In this document: piece after piece, positions 35,966 through 44,816 of the stretch
Layout of the letters: every line of letters starts with the position of its first letter
How positions within the stretch are numbered: position 1 is the stretch's first letter
Origin: Salinivirgaceae bacterium
GTDB lineage: Bacteria > Bacteroidota > Bacteroidia > Bacteroidales > SZUA-534
NCBI GenBank assembly: GCA_030620515.1
Contig: JAUXEM010000005.1
Coordinates: forward strand, 1 to 50,822
Direction of reading: 5' to 3'
Length of the DNA stretch: 50,822 bases
Program-made: the position numbers and the translations under genes
Notes under the pieces: model-generated
What the model was told of the DNA's origin: nothing
Databases searched by the model: none
What the model saw: the letters and a program-made list of their open reading frames with translations, nothing else

Positions 35966-37147
35966 ATGATGAAAAAATTAGCATTTTTATTTGCTCTTTT
36001 AATTTGTACTTCGGTACTCTTTGCGCAGAATTCAAAAGTTCAAAGTGCAATTAACTACTCTAAGCCTGAATATAACCAGCTTGATAAAGCTAAAGAGGCA
36101 ATTGATTTAGCTGTAGTTCATGAAAAAACAATGGGAACTGCTAAAGCATGGAAAGTTCGTGGTGATGTATACCAAGCAATTGGTCAAAGCAGAGACGAAA
36201 AATTTCAAACTTTATGTGAAAACCCTTTAGGAGTATCTTTGGAATCTTATATTAAAGCATTTAAACTGGATGTAAAAAACAGATACAAGGATGATGTGAC
36301 TGTAAAGTTGCAACTTTTAGGTATTGCTTTAATTAACAAGGGAGTAGATTATTTTGGTACGGAAGAATTTGACAAAGCATTGGTTTCTTTTGAAAATTCG
36401 CTAAAGATTGATAGTGTTGTGGAGCCTGCAAAAGTTGATTCAGCTGTAATATTTAATTCAGCAATTGCTGCTGATAGAGCTGGAAACTACGAAAAAGCAA
36501 TTTTGTACTATACATTAACTACAGAATCAGGATATGAAGGTGCTAAGGTATTTGGTTTTATAGCTAATATTCAAAAAGTAAACGGTGATACAGTTGCCTA
36601 TGTTGAAACACTTCAAAAAGGAATAACTAGATATCCAGGTGATATAAGTATAATTTTTGAGCTTATTAATTACTATTTAGATGCCCAAAAGTCAGACCAA
36701 GCATTAGAATATATTGCTAAAGCAATTGATAAAGATCCTTCGAACCAAACATTATATTTTGCTAGAGGCGCAATTTATGATAAAAAAGGAGATTTAGAAC
36801 TAGCTATTACTGCATATGAAAAAGCTGTAGAAATTGATTCTGTATATTTTGATGCATACTACAATTTAGGAGCTGTATATTTTAATAAAGGTGCAGACAT
36901 GATTAAAGTTGCTAATGAAATACCAGCTAATGAACAAGCAAAATATGATACTGCTGTGAAAGATGCTTTTAACGAATTAGAAAAGGCTTTACCAAGTCTA
37001 GAAAAAGCGCACCAAATTCAGCCAACTGAAAAATCAACATTACTAACTTTAAAAGAGATTTATTTTAAAATTAGAAATAATAGTGACGATTATATGGCTA
37101 AATACAAAGAGTATAATGAATTAATTAAAACACTACCAGAAGAGTAG
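35966..37147 (+). CDS. Secreted TPR protein
   Basis: The 393-residue protein has a signal peptide (about 1-21, ending LFAQ). It then has tetratricopeptide repeats, clearest at about 225-300 (ALEYIAKAIDKDPSNQTLYFARGAIYDKKGDLELAITAYEKAV) and again around 110-180. No enzymatic motif. TPR arrays mediate protein contacts, so it is probably a periplasmic or outer-membrane-associated scaffold. It follows gyrA closely and may share its transcript. There are two adjacent Met codons at the start (35966 and 35969). A terminator hairpin follows 12 bases after the stop. Confidence 0.82.
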   Translation: MMKKLAFLFALLICTSVLFAQNSKVQSAINYSKPEYNQLDKAKEAIDLAVVHEKTMGTAKAWKVRGDVYQAIGQSRDEKFQTLCENPLGVSLESYIKAFKLDVKNRYKDDVTVKLQLLGIALINKGVDYFGTEEFDKALVSFENSLKIDSVVEPAKVDSAVIFNSAIAADRAGNYEKAILYYTLTTESGYEGAKVFGFIANIQKVNGDTVAYVETLQKGITRYPGDISIIFELINYYLDAQKSDQALEYIAKAIDKDPSNQTLYFARGAIYDKKGDLELAITAYEKAVEIDSVYFDAYYNLGAVYFNKGADMIKVANEIPANEQAKYDTAVKDAFNELEKALPSLEKAHQIQPTEKSTLLTLKEIYFKIRNNSDDYMAKYKEYNELIKTLPEE

Positions 37148-37657
37148 GATATTTTAGAAGCTGGGCAATTGAGCCTGGCTTTTTAAAACCCATTCTATTT
37201 AACATAATATATATTATCAGTCATGCAGAATTAGCTTTTTCTACATGAATTGCAAACAAACACTTAAACCTAATTAATGTTAATACTCTATAGTTAAAGT
37301 TATAGTAAGCTGTATGCCGAATAGAAGTATCCGAAGTATCAGAATGGTGCATTCGTACAATTTGGTACGAATATTTGATATAAACAATTCTCAGCTATTG
37401 CAAATATTAAGTATTTAGTATAATAATGTATATTTAACATAAGTATCTGGAGTGATTATTTGTTTGGTACTACTGTGAATTTTGTGGAAAAGTTTATAAA
37501 TGATACAATTTTATATATACATACTTTCAGTCAACAGTTGATAATGTTGTAGGCTAAGGGTTTTTTACTTAGATAGTTTGCTAAAAACTAATTATTAAAA
37601 CCACCCACTAAATTGGTAGTAGAAAACCAATTGTTTTAGTAGTTGATAAATTGTCTC
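37148..37657. other. Intergenic region between TPR gene and alr
   Basis: Beyond the terminator, ATTCGTAC-aatttg-GTACGAAT (37351-37372) is a perfect 8 bp inverted repeat that could be an operator or hairpin. The remaining 280 bases are AT-rich with short repeats (aaattggta / accaattg) and no recognisable gene. Both flanking genes end here (convergent). Confidence 0.45.
37158..37184 (+). terminator. Terminator after the TPR gene
   Basis: agctgggc (37159-37166) pairs with gcctggct (37173-37180) with two wobble pairs around aattga, followed by TTTT. It is placed immediately after the TPR stop codon. Confidence 0.6.
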
Positions 37658-38809
37658 TTATGTTATAATGCTTCTTTTAATATTTTCGGGTAATCTGGCT
37701 AGTATTTCATAATTCATTGAATTATTCATTTCAGAAAATGATGAAAAAGTAATTTCATTTACCCCTTGTTTTCCAATGAGAATAACAGGATCACCTACTT
37801 TTACTTTTAGAATATTTGTTATATCACAAATAATCATATTCATATTTACACTGCCAATTACTTGGGCTTTTTGTTCATTAATTAGTATATGTCCACTATT
37901 ACTTAATGAACGACTATAACCATTGCAATAGCCAACTGGAATAATTGCAATTCGCATTTTATGTTGTGCTTGGTAACTCATTCCATACCCAATAAATTCA
38001 CCTTCCGGAACTATTTTTATAGCTATTATTTCCGAGCTCCAGCACAATGCTCTTTTTATTGGGTCTGTTCTGTCTTTTTTTCTATGAATATATTGAATAA
38101 AGGTTTCTTTTGTTGGCCAATATCCGTACAACAACATTCCCACTCTGACCATATCTAGGCGCATATCAGGGTAATTTATTGTAGCCGCTGAACTTGCTAC
38201 ATGTTTTATTGACGAAGATATTCCATGATTTTCAAGTAGCTTAAGTCGTCTTTTATATACAGAGAATTGTTTGCGTATTCGCACATGATTTGCAATACTT
38301 TCAGCTCCTGCCATATGAGTTGTAATACCAACTATTTCAAAATATTTTTTATTTTCAACAATTAATGGAATAGCTCTACGAAGATTCGATGCTGTTAGTC
38401 CAGTCCGATTCATTCCTGTTTCGACATCGATATGTATTTTTGCTTTTTTCTTTATTTTTTTGGCTGTTGTAATAGCTAATTTTAAATCTTCTAAAGTCGA
38501 AATATAAAATTCCACGTCGTTGCGAACAACCCAATCGTAATCATTTATGTTAATATAACCCATAATCATGATACTTGAATTGCCTGTTCTTGCGTAATAA
38601 GCAATTTTCGCTTCAGCTGATGAGTATACGGAAAAATGATTTACTCCCAAGTTTTCAAGAATTGGCACAACCGCCTGAGTACCATGTCCATAAGAATTTC
38701 CTTTAATTACAATAGATGTTATTGTTTTTGGGCTAAGCAATGATTTTATGAACTTTAGATTATTTTCTAAAGCAGATATCTTAATTTCAATTTTTGAGGT
38801 ACTGCCCAT
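37658..38809 (-). CDS. alr: Alanine racemase family protein
   Basis: A fold-type III PLP racemase. The PLP lysine lies in VIKGNSYGHG (K36; canonical VVKANAYGHG). The Arg that tunes PLP is in ETGMNRTGL, the phosphate region is RLDMVRVGMLLYG, and the catalytic Tyr is in GYGMSY (about 275). The usual MDQ of the second-subunit active site reads MNM (about 322). Most Bacteroidota carry their housekeeping alanine racemase fused to MurF, so this free-standing 383-residue copy may be a paralogue with another substrate. It is last in a co-directional - strand series, 162 bases after the ornithine-racemase-like gene. Confidence 0.85.
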   Translation of the reverse strand: MGSTSKIEIKISALENNLKFIKSLLSPKTITSIVIKGNSYGHGTQAVVPILENLGVNHFSVYSSAEAKIAYYARTGNSSIMIMGYININDYDWVVRNDVEFYISTLEDLKLAITTAKKIKKKAKIHIDVETGMNRTGLTASNLRRAIPLIVENKKYFEIVGITTHMAGAESIANHVRIRKQFSVYKRRLKLLENHGISSSIKHVASSAATINYPDMRLDMVRVGMLLYGYWPTKETFIQYIHRKKDRTDPIKRALCWSSEIIAIKIVPEGEFIGYGMSYQAQHKMRIAIIPVGYCNGYSRSLSNSGHILINEQKAQVIGSVNMNMIICDITNILKVKVGDPVILIGKQGVNEITFSSFSEMNNSMNYEILARLPENIKRSIIT

Positions 38810-38971
38810 TTTAATAGATTATTAGATTTTAGACTTGGCTGCTGCAGGCAGGCAAAAAATGTATTTTGTTGATATTTAAGCAATTAAGTTAATATTCGGA
38901 ATTTTGTACTAGTTTATATATCAATGAATTACAAAAATATAACAAACCATTACAATTAATAATATTTTTGG

Positions 38972-40072
38972 TTATTTGATAAATACTTTTTCAATAAATT
39001 TTGAGTTTAATAATCGAGCCACCGATATATAGTTTGGATCCATGCAAATACTATCTCCAATTTTATATTTTTTCTTCCCATTTTTATCCACATTATCTCC
39101 AATGTCAATTACAGTCATGTCCGATGTTATACCAACAAACTTAATATCCTCATCATCAGGTGTTAGCCCTTCCTGATCAACATCGAGTAAGCCAAAATCT
39201 AATATGGCTTTGTAGGTTGTTTTGCCTATATCAGCATCATCAAAATCAACTGAATGTCCTGTACTCGCATCATTAATAACACCATCAGGAACAATATTTT
39301 TTTCTTCTAACTCAATTATTTGCGAATGAAAATTAAAAGTATCTGTACATAAATCTAAAAACTGTTCAGAATCTAACGGACTTATTCCAAAAAAAGCTGT
39401 TTCTCCAATTCTAAAATGATTAATCTCTTGCGGTACAACCTTGTTTTCAATTAACGGTAAGGTTATAGAACTGCCTCCTGAGGTAAGTGCTAGTGTTGTT
39501 CCATATCGGGATTCAATTAATTCTTTATAAAGATGTAATTGAAGCAATTTATCAAAAGTGGGCTCTATTCCATACATACATCCAAGATTACTACCTAAAC
39601 CTTCTACCTCAATATTTGAAAGTTCATAAACCTTTTCATAAAAGTCAAATAAGTCTTCCCTATTAACGCCCTCACGCAACTCTCCCAATTCAACCATAAT
39701 AATTATTTTATGAATTTTATTCTGGCTAATTGCTGCATTATTAAGTGCTCTTATCGTTTTATAAGATGAGTTTAACGAAATATCGGCATACCTAACCACA
39801 TCGTCAACATAGGCTTGTGGTGGTGGTTTTATATAAATAGTGATAAGATTTGGGTTTAGTTCTTTCAGCCGTTTCAGGCTTGAGAGTCTTGAGTCACCTA
39901 CCGATTGAATATCTTTGATGATATCTGGAGTTAGAATTTGTTCCATAAATTCCAGATCGCCTGAGAAAACCTTTGTTATCAGGCTCCATTGTTTGTTATG
40001 CTTTTTTAAATAGGCACTTAGTTTTTTAATGTTACTTTTTATTTCTGCTATATTTATTTGCAATTCTGCCAT
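38972..40072 (-). CDS. orr: Alanine/ornithine racemase family PLP enzyme
   Basis: The 366-residue enzyme has the N-terminal PLP-barrel motif SLITKVFSGD (K34), resembling the TKVxCGD of clostridial ornithine racemases, then VELGELREGV, GLGSNLGCMYG and ALTSGGSSITLPL. These set it apart from classical alanine racemase. The known family member (Orr) racemises ornithine; related uncharacterised proteins are widespread in Bacteroidota. Specificity here is unproven, so the symbol reflects family only. It is followed by a second racemase-like gene and preceded, 87 bases away, by a GNAT acetyltransferase. No signal peptide. Confidence 0.82.
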   Translation of the reverse strand: MAELQINIAEIKSNIKKLSAYLKKHNKQWSLITKVFSGDLEFMEQILTPDIIKDIQSVGDSRLSSLKRLKELNPNLITIYIKPPPQAYVDDVVRYADISLNSSYKTIRALNNAAISQNKIHKIIIMVELGELREGVNREDLFDFYEKVYELSNIEVEGLGSNLGCMYGIEPTFDKLLQLHLYKELIESRYGTTLALTSGGSSITLPLIENKVVPQEINHFRIGETAFFGISPLDSEQFLDLCTDTFNFHSQIIELEEKNIVPDGVINDASTGHSVDFDDADIGKTTYKAILDFGLLDVDQEGLTPDDEDIKFVGITSDMTVIDIGDNVDKNGKKKYKIGDSICMDPNYISVARLLNSKFIEKVFIK

Positions 40073-40159
40073 TATAATTTTTTTGGTTTAACACTAAAGA
40101 TAAAACAATTAAGTATTGCGTATGTTTGAGTTATCTCCTATCCTACTTATTGAAATTTC

Positions 40160-40603
40160 TTACTTTGCTTTATAACGCATGTCGGCATATTTATTTACAA
40201 AGCCCATGCGTTCGTATAAACGTTTTGCCGGATTATCATATTCCACATGTAATTTTACATCACCTTTACAGTTTTTATATACTTCTTCAATAATTTGCTT
40301 TCCAATTCCCTTTCCACGTTGCGAAGAGTCTACTGCTATATAAACTAGAATCCAATCAGGAATATAGCCACTCATACCAGTTTTATTCATAATTACAGCT
40401 CCAACTAATTTATTTTCATCATAGGCAGCCAAAGCAAATCCCCCACTCGATTTTTCACCTGAAAAAGCATAATCTAAACACTTGTTAATGTCTTCTTTTG
40501 GGTCGCCAAATTGCTCTAGGTGTACAAACAAAAAATCTACAAATTCATCCCTTGTAATTCCTCCAAACTCTTTGTCGTTATTTATTTTCTTAATTGTCAA
40601 CAT
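40160..40603 (-). CDS. GNAT-family N-acetyltransferase
   Basis: The 147-residue single-domain GNAT has acetyl-CoA-binding motif A in VDSSQRGKGIGKQIIEEV (Q/R-x-x-G-x-G) and motif B in VEYDNPAKRLYERMGF. The acceptor is unknown. It starts 12 bases after the M20 amidohydrolase stop, so the two are probably cotranscribed. An acetylase beside a deacylase suggests handling of an N-acylated amino acid or amine, but this is inference. Confidence 0.85.
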   Translation of the reverse strand: MLTIKKINNDKEFGGITRDEFVDFLFVHLEQFGDPKEDINKCLDYAFSGEKSSGGFALAAYDENKLVGAVIMNKTGMSGYIPDWILVYIAVDSSQRGKGIGKQIIEEVYKNCKGDVKLHVEYDNPAKRLYERMGFVNKYADMRYKAK

Positions 40604-40615
40604 AATTATAATGTT

Positions 40616-41743
40616 TTAATAATGTATTTGCTTAATAATTTCATTAAAAACCTTTATGCCTTTCTCTATAAGCTCATCGGGAAAATCGAAATTAGGATTG
40701 TGCAGAGCAGGTTGATTTTCTCCTGAACCGAATCCGAAAAAACCTCCTTTTATTTTTTGTGTAAAGTAACCAAAATCTTCCGACCAATTAAATGGTTCTT
40801 TTAGTTCTTCAACTTTTAGTCCTGCAGCTACAGCTGAATTTTTAATTATATCGTTACATATACTTGAATTGGTAGTAGCAGGAAATACCTCAGAATAAAT
40901 GATTTCAGCATTTAATTGTTCCGTTTTTGCTATTTTATAAATATGAGTTTCAAGCATCTCAGTTAATGAATCCAAATCAGGGTCGTTAAATGCTCGCAAG
41001 GTAATTCTAATCTCGGCATATCCGGGCGATGTTCCAAAGGCAATTTCTCCCAGTTGAATATTTACTATGGTAAGTAAAATTTTATCTGAAAAAATGTGCA
41101 ATAATTCACTTTTAATTTTATTCACTTCACCTATTATATCTGCAATAGCATTCGTAGGACTAATTCCTTTATCTGGTTCGGCAGCATGAGAAGTTTTACC
41201 AAGTAATTTTATAGTCATTCCTTTTGATGCTGCAGCAAAAGTATCTTCTTTTACAAGTACATTTCCTAAAGCAGCTCCAGGTATATTATGTAAGGCAAAA
41301 ATGTAATCGGGTTCAATTTTATTGAACTTTTTATCTTGAATTACCGCATGAGCACCCTCACCAGTTTCTTCAGCGGGTTGAAATAATAATACAATTTTAC
41401 CTTTTTTTGGAGGATTATTTGCTAATTCTTTCGCTAATCCGGCAACAATAGTCATGTGACCATCATGGCCACATAAATGAGCTATGCCTTTGTGGGTTGA
41501 TTCATATTCTATATTGTTTTGTTCGGTTATGGGTAAGGCATCTAACTCTGCTCTAAACATAGTCGTTTCACCTGGTGTTTCACTATCAAATACAAATGCC
41601 AACCCAGTATCGCCCAAGTTTAACATGTAAGATGGAGCATGCTTATTCACAAATTTACGAATCGTATCTGATGTATTATTTTCATTGCCCGATAACTCAG
41701 GATTCTTATGTAAATGATGTCGTAAGCTTATTAGTTCGTTCAT
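40616..41743 (-). CDS. M20-family amidohydrolase (hippurate hydrolase-like)
   Basis: The 375-residue metallopeptidase fold has LRHHLHKNPELSG at the start, RAELDALPI with the metal Asp, the metal Cys/His in CGHDGHM, the catalytic Glu pair in PAEETGEGA, and a metal His in ALHNIPG. The lid domain is about 175-290. The family (HipO, N-acyl-amino-acid amidohydrolases, auxin-conjugate hydrolases) removes acyl groups from amino acids; substrate not determined. No signal peptide, so cytoplasmic. Its ATG overlaps the end of the symporter gene by 4 bases, a strong sign of coupled expression with an importer. Confidence 0.9.
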   Translation of the reverse strand: MNELISLRHHLHKNPELSGNENNTSDTIRKFVNKHAPSYMLNLGDTGLAFVFDSETPGETTMFRAELDALPITEQNNIEYESTHKGIAHLCGHDGHMTIVAGLAKELANNPPKKGKIVLLFQPAEETGEGAHAVIQDKKFNKIEPDYIFALHNIPGAALGNVLVKEDTFAAASKGMTIKLLGKTSHAAEPDKGISPTNAIADIIGEVNKIKSELLHIFSDKILLTIVNIQLGEIAFGTSPGYAEIRITLRAFNDPDLDSLTEMLETHIYKIAKTEQLNAEIIYSEVFPATTNSSICNDIIKNSAVAAGLKVEELKEPFNWSEDFGYFTQKIKGGFFGFGSGENQPALHNPNFDFPDELIEKGIKVFNEIIKQIHY

Positions 41744-43173
41744 TTTTTATTTTTTAAAAGGAATGCAATAAAAATATAAGTACATGCAGAAGCTGATATT
41801 CCAAATATGTTAGCATCTAAATTTAAAGGTAATTTTAAACCAATTGTTGTTAATACAATGGTTGTGGAACCTCCAATTAGCATTGAAAAAATTGCAGCTG
41901 TTGAGTTTGGTTTTTTACCATATAATGCAGCAATAACTGGAACAAATAATCCGGAAACCATAAAGGCATAGGAATAGAGCATTAAATCCAATACATTGGT
42001 CATATATGATGCTAATATCAAGGCGAATAATCCTATGACTAGCGTTACTATTTGCGAAAGTTTTAATTGGGATTTTGTATCCGATTTAAACTTAAATATT
42101 TTACTTAAAATATCTGTTTGCACATTTCCCGATGCTGCCATTAAACAACTATCAGCAGTAGATAGTATGGCTGAAAAGTAAGCCGAAAGCATTAAGCCCA
42201 TAAGTCCAACAGGTAATATTGTATTTAATAAAATGGGTAATCCCATTTCTGCATCCATGTCAGATTGTGGTTCAAATCCAAGTTCACTAAACATTCCATT
42301 TTCCAAGGCAACTCTGGAAAGCAAACCTAAAAACACTCCCATAAATGCCATTAGAGGCCATTCAAAAAGTCCGGCAATAAACCAGGCCTTTTTAGCTTGT
42401 TTTTCATTTTTAGAAGCATAAATTCGTTGGTATAGAGTCATGCCCACAAACCAAATTGGAATAATGGTTATTGCCCAATTCACCAATTGTTGCCAGGTTA
42501 CATTTCCTAAAGAAAGAAATTCTGATCCTAGTGTTGCTTTTATTGTATCTATGCCACCAACAGCAAAATATGACATAGGTATTCCAATAAAAATTAATCC
42601 ACTCATTAATATAATCCACTGAATAGTATCTGTATAAATAACAGCTTTTAAACCACCAATGCCAGTATAAACCACAGCAATTACGCCCATAATAATTAAT
42701 GCGGTTAGTAAATTTATTTCGGTAAAGGTGGCAGAAGCAAGTTTGGCACCTGCTAATAGTTGTGAACTGGTGAATCCAATGTATCCAATTGCCGAGATGA
42801 TACCAGCAATAAAGGCAACCTTGTTATTATAGAAATGCTCAAATACTTGAGGAAAAGTAAAGAATTTATGTTTAGACGATAGCTTGCTAATAACTGGGAT
42901 TAACACAACCGCACTTAACCATGCGCCAATTAGCCCGGTAAAAAGCATCCATGAACCAGCTATCCCTATTGTAAATCCTAGTCCACCCAATCCAATTGAA
43001 AAACCTCCGCCAACATCAGTAGCAACAACTGATAATCCGATGTGCCAACTTTTTAGAGAACGTCCACCTACATAATAGTCCTCGGTATTTTTATTTTTTT
43101 TGAAAAAATATATTCCAACACCTAGCATTGCTGAGAAATACAGTACAAAAATTAAAATATCAATCCAATGCAT
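41740..43173 (-). CDS. Sodium:solute symporter (SSS family)
   Basis: The 477-residue membrane protein has about 13 hydrophobic segments. The N-terminus is typical (DILIFVLYFSAMLGVGIYFF, then NTEDYYVGGRSLKSW), and the Na+-site motif SAILSTADSCLMAASGN lies in TM8. It differs from the galactose symporter upstream: it lacks the YYWGFNQ gate and SYEW motifs and looks more like amino-acid or carboxylate transporters such as PutP or PanF. The substrate is not identifiable. It is the first gene of the series symporter-M20-GNAT-racemase-racemase and overlaps the M20 gene by 4 bases. Confidence 0.88.
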   Translation of the reverse strand: MHWIDILIFVLYFSAMLGVGIYFFKKNKNTEDYYVGGRSLKSWHIGLSVVATDVGGGFSIGLGGLGFTIGIAGSWMLFTGLIGAWLSAVVLIPVISKLSSKHKFFTFPQVFEHFYNNKVAFIAGIISAIGYIGFTSSQLLAGAKLASATFTEINLLTALIIMGVIAVVYTGIGGLKAVIYTDTIQWIILMSGLIFIGIPMSYFAVGGIDTIKATLGSEFLSLGNVTWQQLVNWAITIIPIWFVGMTLYQRIYASKNEKQAKKAWFIAGLFEWPLMAFMGVFLGLLSRVALENGMFSELGFEPQSDMDAEMGLPILLNTILPVGLMGLMLSAYFSAILSTADSCLMAASGNVQTDILSKIFKFKSDTKSQLKLSQIVTLVIGLFALILASYMTNVLDLMLYSYAFMVSGLFVPVIAALYGKKPNSTAAIFSMLIGGSTTIVLTTIGLKLPLNLDANIFGISASACTYIFIAFLLKNKK

Positions 43174-43431
43174 TTTATATATTCTACAAGTAATTAATTA
43201 AAAATAAGTCTTATTATAAAAATATTTATTGTGTAAGTTAATTTATTTCAATACAATTTATAATTAGCTGAATTTAAGTTGCAATAACTACTATAAATAC
43301 ATAAAATGCATTAAAAATATTGATGGTGCAGAAAGTTACTTATTATTTTAATAAGTATTGTTAGGGTTTACTATATATTGGCTCAATTATTTACATTTAT
43401 AGAACAACATTGAAGAAAATATTAATTGTCT

Positions 43432-44715
43432 TTAAAATTTAATTTCCGTTTTTGGAAATATTTTTTTCACTTGTTTTTTCTGGAAATCATTTAAGGTTGG
43501 GTTATTCTGAATATTTAATTCAGTTAACGATTTCATTCCTGCTAACTGTTTGTTCAAATACAATATTCTATTAGAGCTAATATCAAGCTTTTTTAAGTTT
43601 ATTAGTGCACCTAAGCTTTTATCAATTTTTTCAATTGAATTATCAGCTAAATCAAGCTCTTCAAGCTTGTTTAATCTAGAAATAGTCCCTTCTACCCTAA
43701 CTATCTTATTACGGTTTAAATACACTGTTTTAAGGTTTTTAGCATATCCAATATTTGTAGGAACAGCTGTAAGTTTATTTATTGAAACATCAATAGATTC
43801 AAGCTTAGCTAGTTTAGCCATATTGGCAGTAAATGAATGGATTGAATTTATACTTAAATCTATATTTTTAACCGATGGCAATGCAATACTATTCCCACTT
43901 ACGCTTTTAATTTTATTATTGGAAAGGTTTAAATCTTCAAGATTAATCAATAAACCAAGTTCGTTTGGTATACTTGTTAATTTATTTTGTGAAATGTTTA
44001 AAACCTTCAAATTAATCAAATTACCTATAGAAACTGGCAATGATGTTAACTTGTTTTTTTCAATATTTAGTTCATATATTAATGTTAGTTTCCCAATACT
44101 ATCAGGTAATTCTGTAAGTTTATTGTCAGATATTTTTAATTCCGCTAACTGAGTAAGATTACATATTGACTGAGGCAAAATAACCATACTGTTTTTCTCA
44201 ATATATAATGCTTCCAAGTTTTTTAAATTTCCAATTTCCTCAGGTAAATCGCGTAGTTGATTCCAATTTAAATCAATTTTTTTAAGATTCTGTAATTGAC
44301 CTATTTCTGCAGGTATATCTGATAAGTAATTACTAAATAAATCAAGTTCTTCTAAATTATGTAACTGTGCAATTTCTTTAGGTAGATCAGGCATTTTGTT
44401 TTCCCCTAAAGCTAAAACCTGTAAATTTTGTAAGGTAAATAATTCAGAAGATAGTTCTGAAATATTATTATTTCGCAAGTATAGTACCTGCAGGTTTTTT
44501 AATTTAGAAATTTTTTTAGGAATTGAATTTAAGTTTTTTCCATCTAGGTTAAGTATATACACTCGTTTCTTATTGCCCATTGCCTCAGATACAGAACGAT
44601 AGGTTTTTTGTTTTTTAAGTTCCTCAGCTGTTTTAAGTTTTGCAATTTTTTGAGCTGTTATATTTTGCATTGAAATTGTTAGTGCAAATACTATTAATCC
44701 CTTTACTATTCTCAT
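43432..44715 (-). CDS. Secreted leucine-rich-repeat protein
   Basis: The 427-residue protein has a signal peptide (about 1-21, ending in TAQ) and a short Lys-rich linker. From about residue 54 it consists of 15 consecutive leucine-rich repeats of exactly 23 residues (L-x-x-L-x-L-x-x-N-x-L-x-x-L/I-P-x-x-I-x-x-L-x-x), plus a partial one at the end. The repeats resemble the typical bacterial/plant-like intracellular LRR class. There is no sorting signal or anchor, so it is probably periplasmic or surface-exposed, binding another protein. The final 25 residues (DFQKKQVKKIFPKTEIKF) cap the array. No enzymatic domain. Confidence 0.9.
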   Translation of the reverse strand: MRIVKGLIVFALTISMQNITAQKIAKLKTAEELKKQKTYRSVSEAMGNKKRVYILNLDGKNLNSIPKKISKLKNLQVLYLRNNNISELSSELFTLQNLQVLALGENKMPDLPKEIAQLHNLEELDLFSNYLSDIPAEIGQLQNLKKIDLNWNQLRDLPEEIGNLKNLEALYIEKNSMVILPQSICNLTQLAELKISDNKLTELPDSIGKLTLIYELNIEKNKLTSLPVSIGNLINLKVLNISQNKLTSIPNELGLLINLEDLNLSNNKIKSVSGNSIALPSVKNIDLSINSIHSFTANMAKLAKLESIDVSINKLTAVPTNIGYAKNLKTVYLNRNKIVRVEGTISRLNKLEELDLADNSIEKIDKSLGALINLKKLDISSNRILYLNKQLAGMKSLTELNIQNNPTLNDFQKKQVKKIFPKTEIKF

Positions 44716-44816
44716 GATTCAAAATTTAAAGAACCAAAAATAATAAAATAGGCTTAATATATACTAGCATTTTAAAGATATTGCAAAATTCATAAATTTT
44801 TAGAATAAAAGAGATA

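Noticed and set aside
43550-44152. 200-residue ORF antisense to the LRR gene
   Set aside because: The repeated leucine codons keep the opposite frame open; it is an artefact of the 23-residue repeat.
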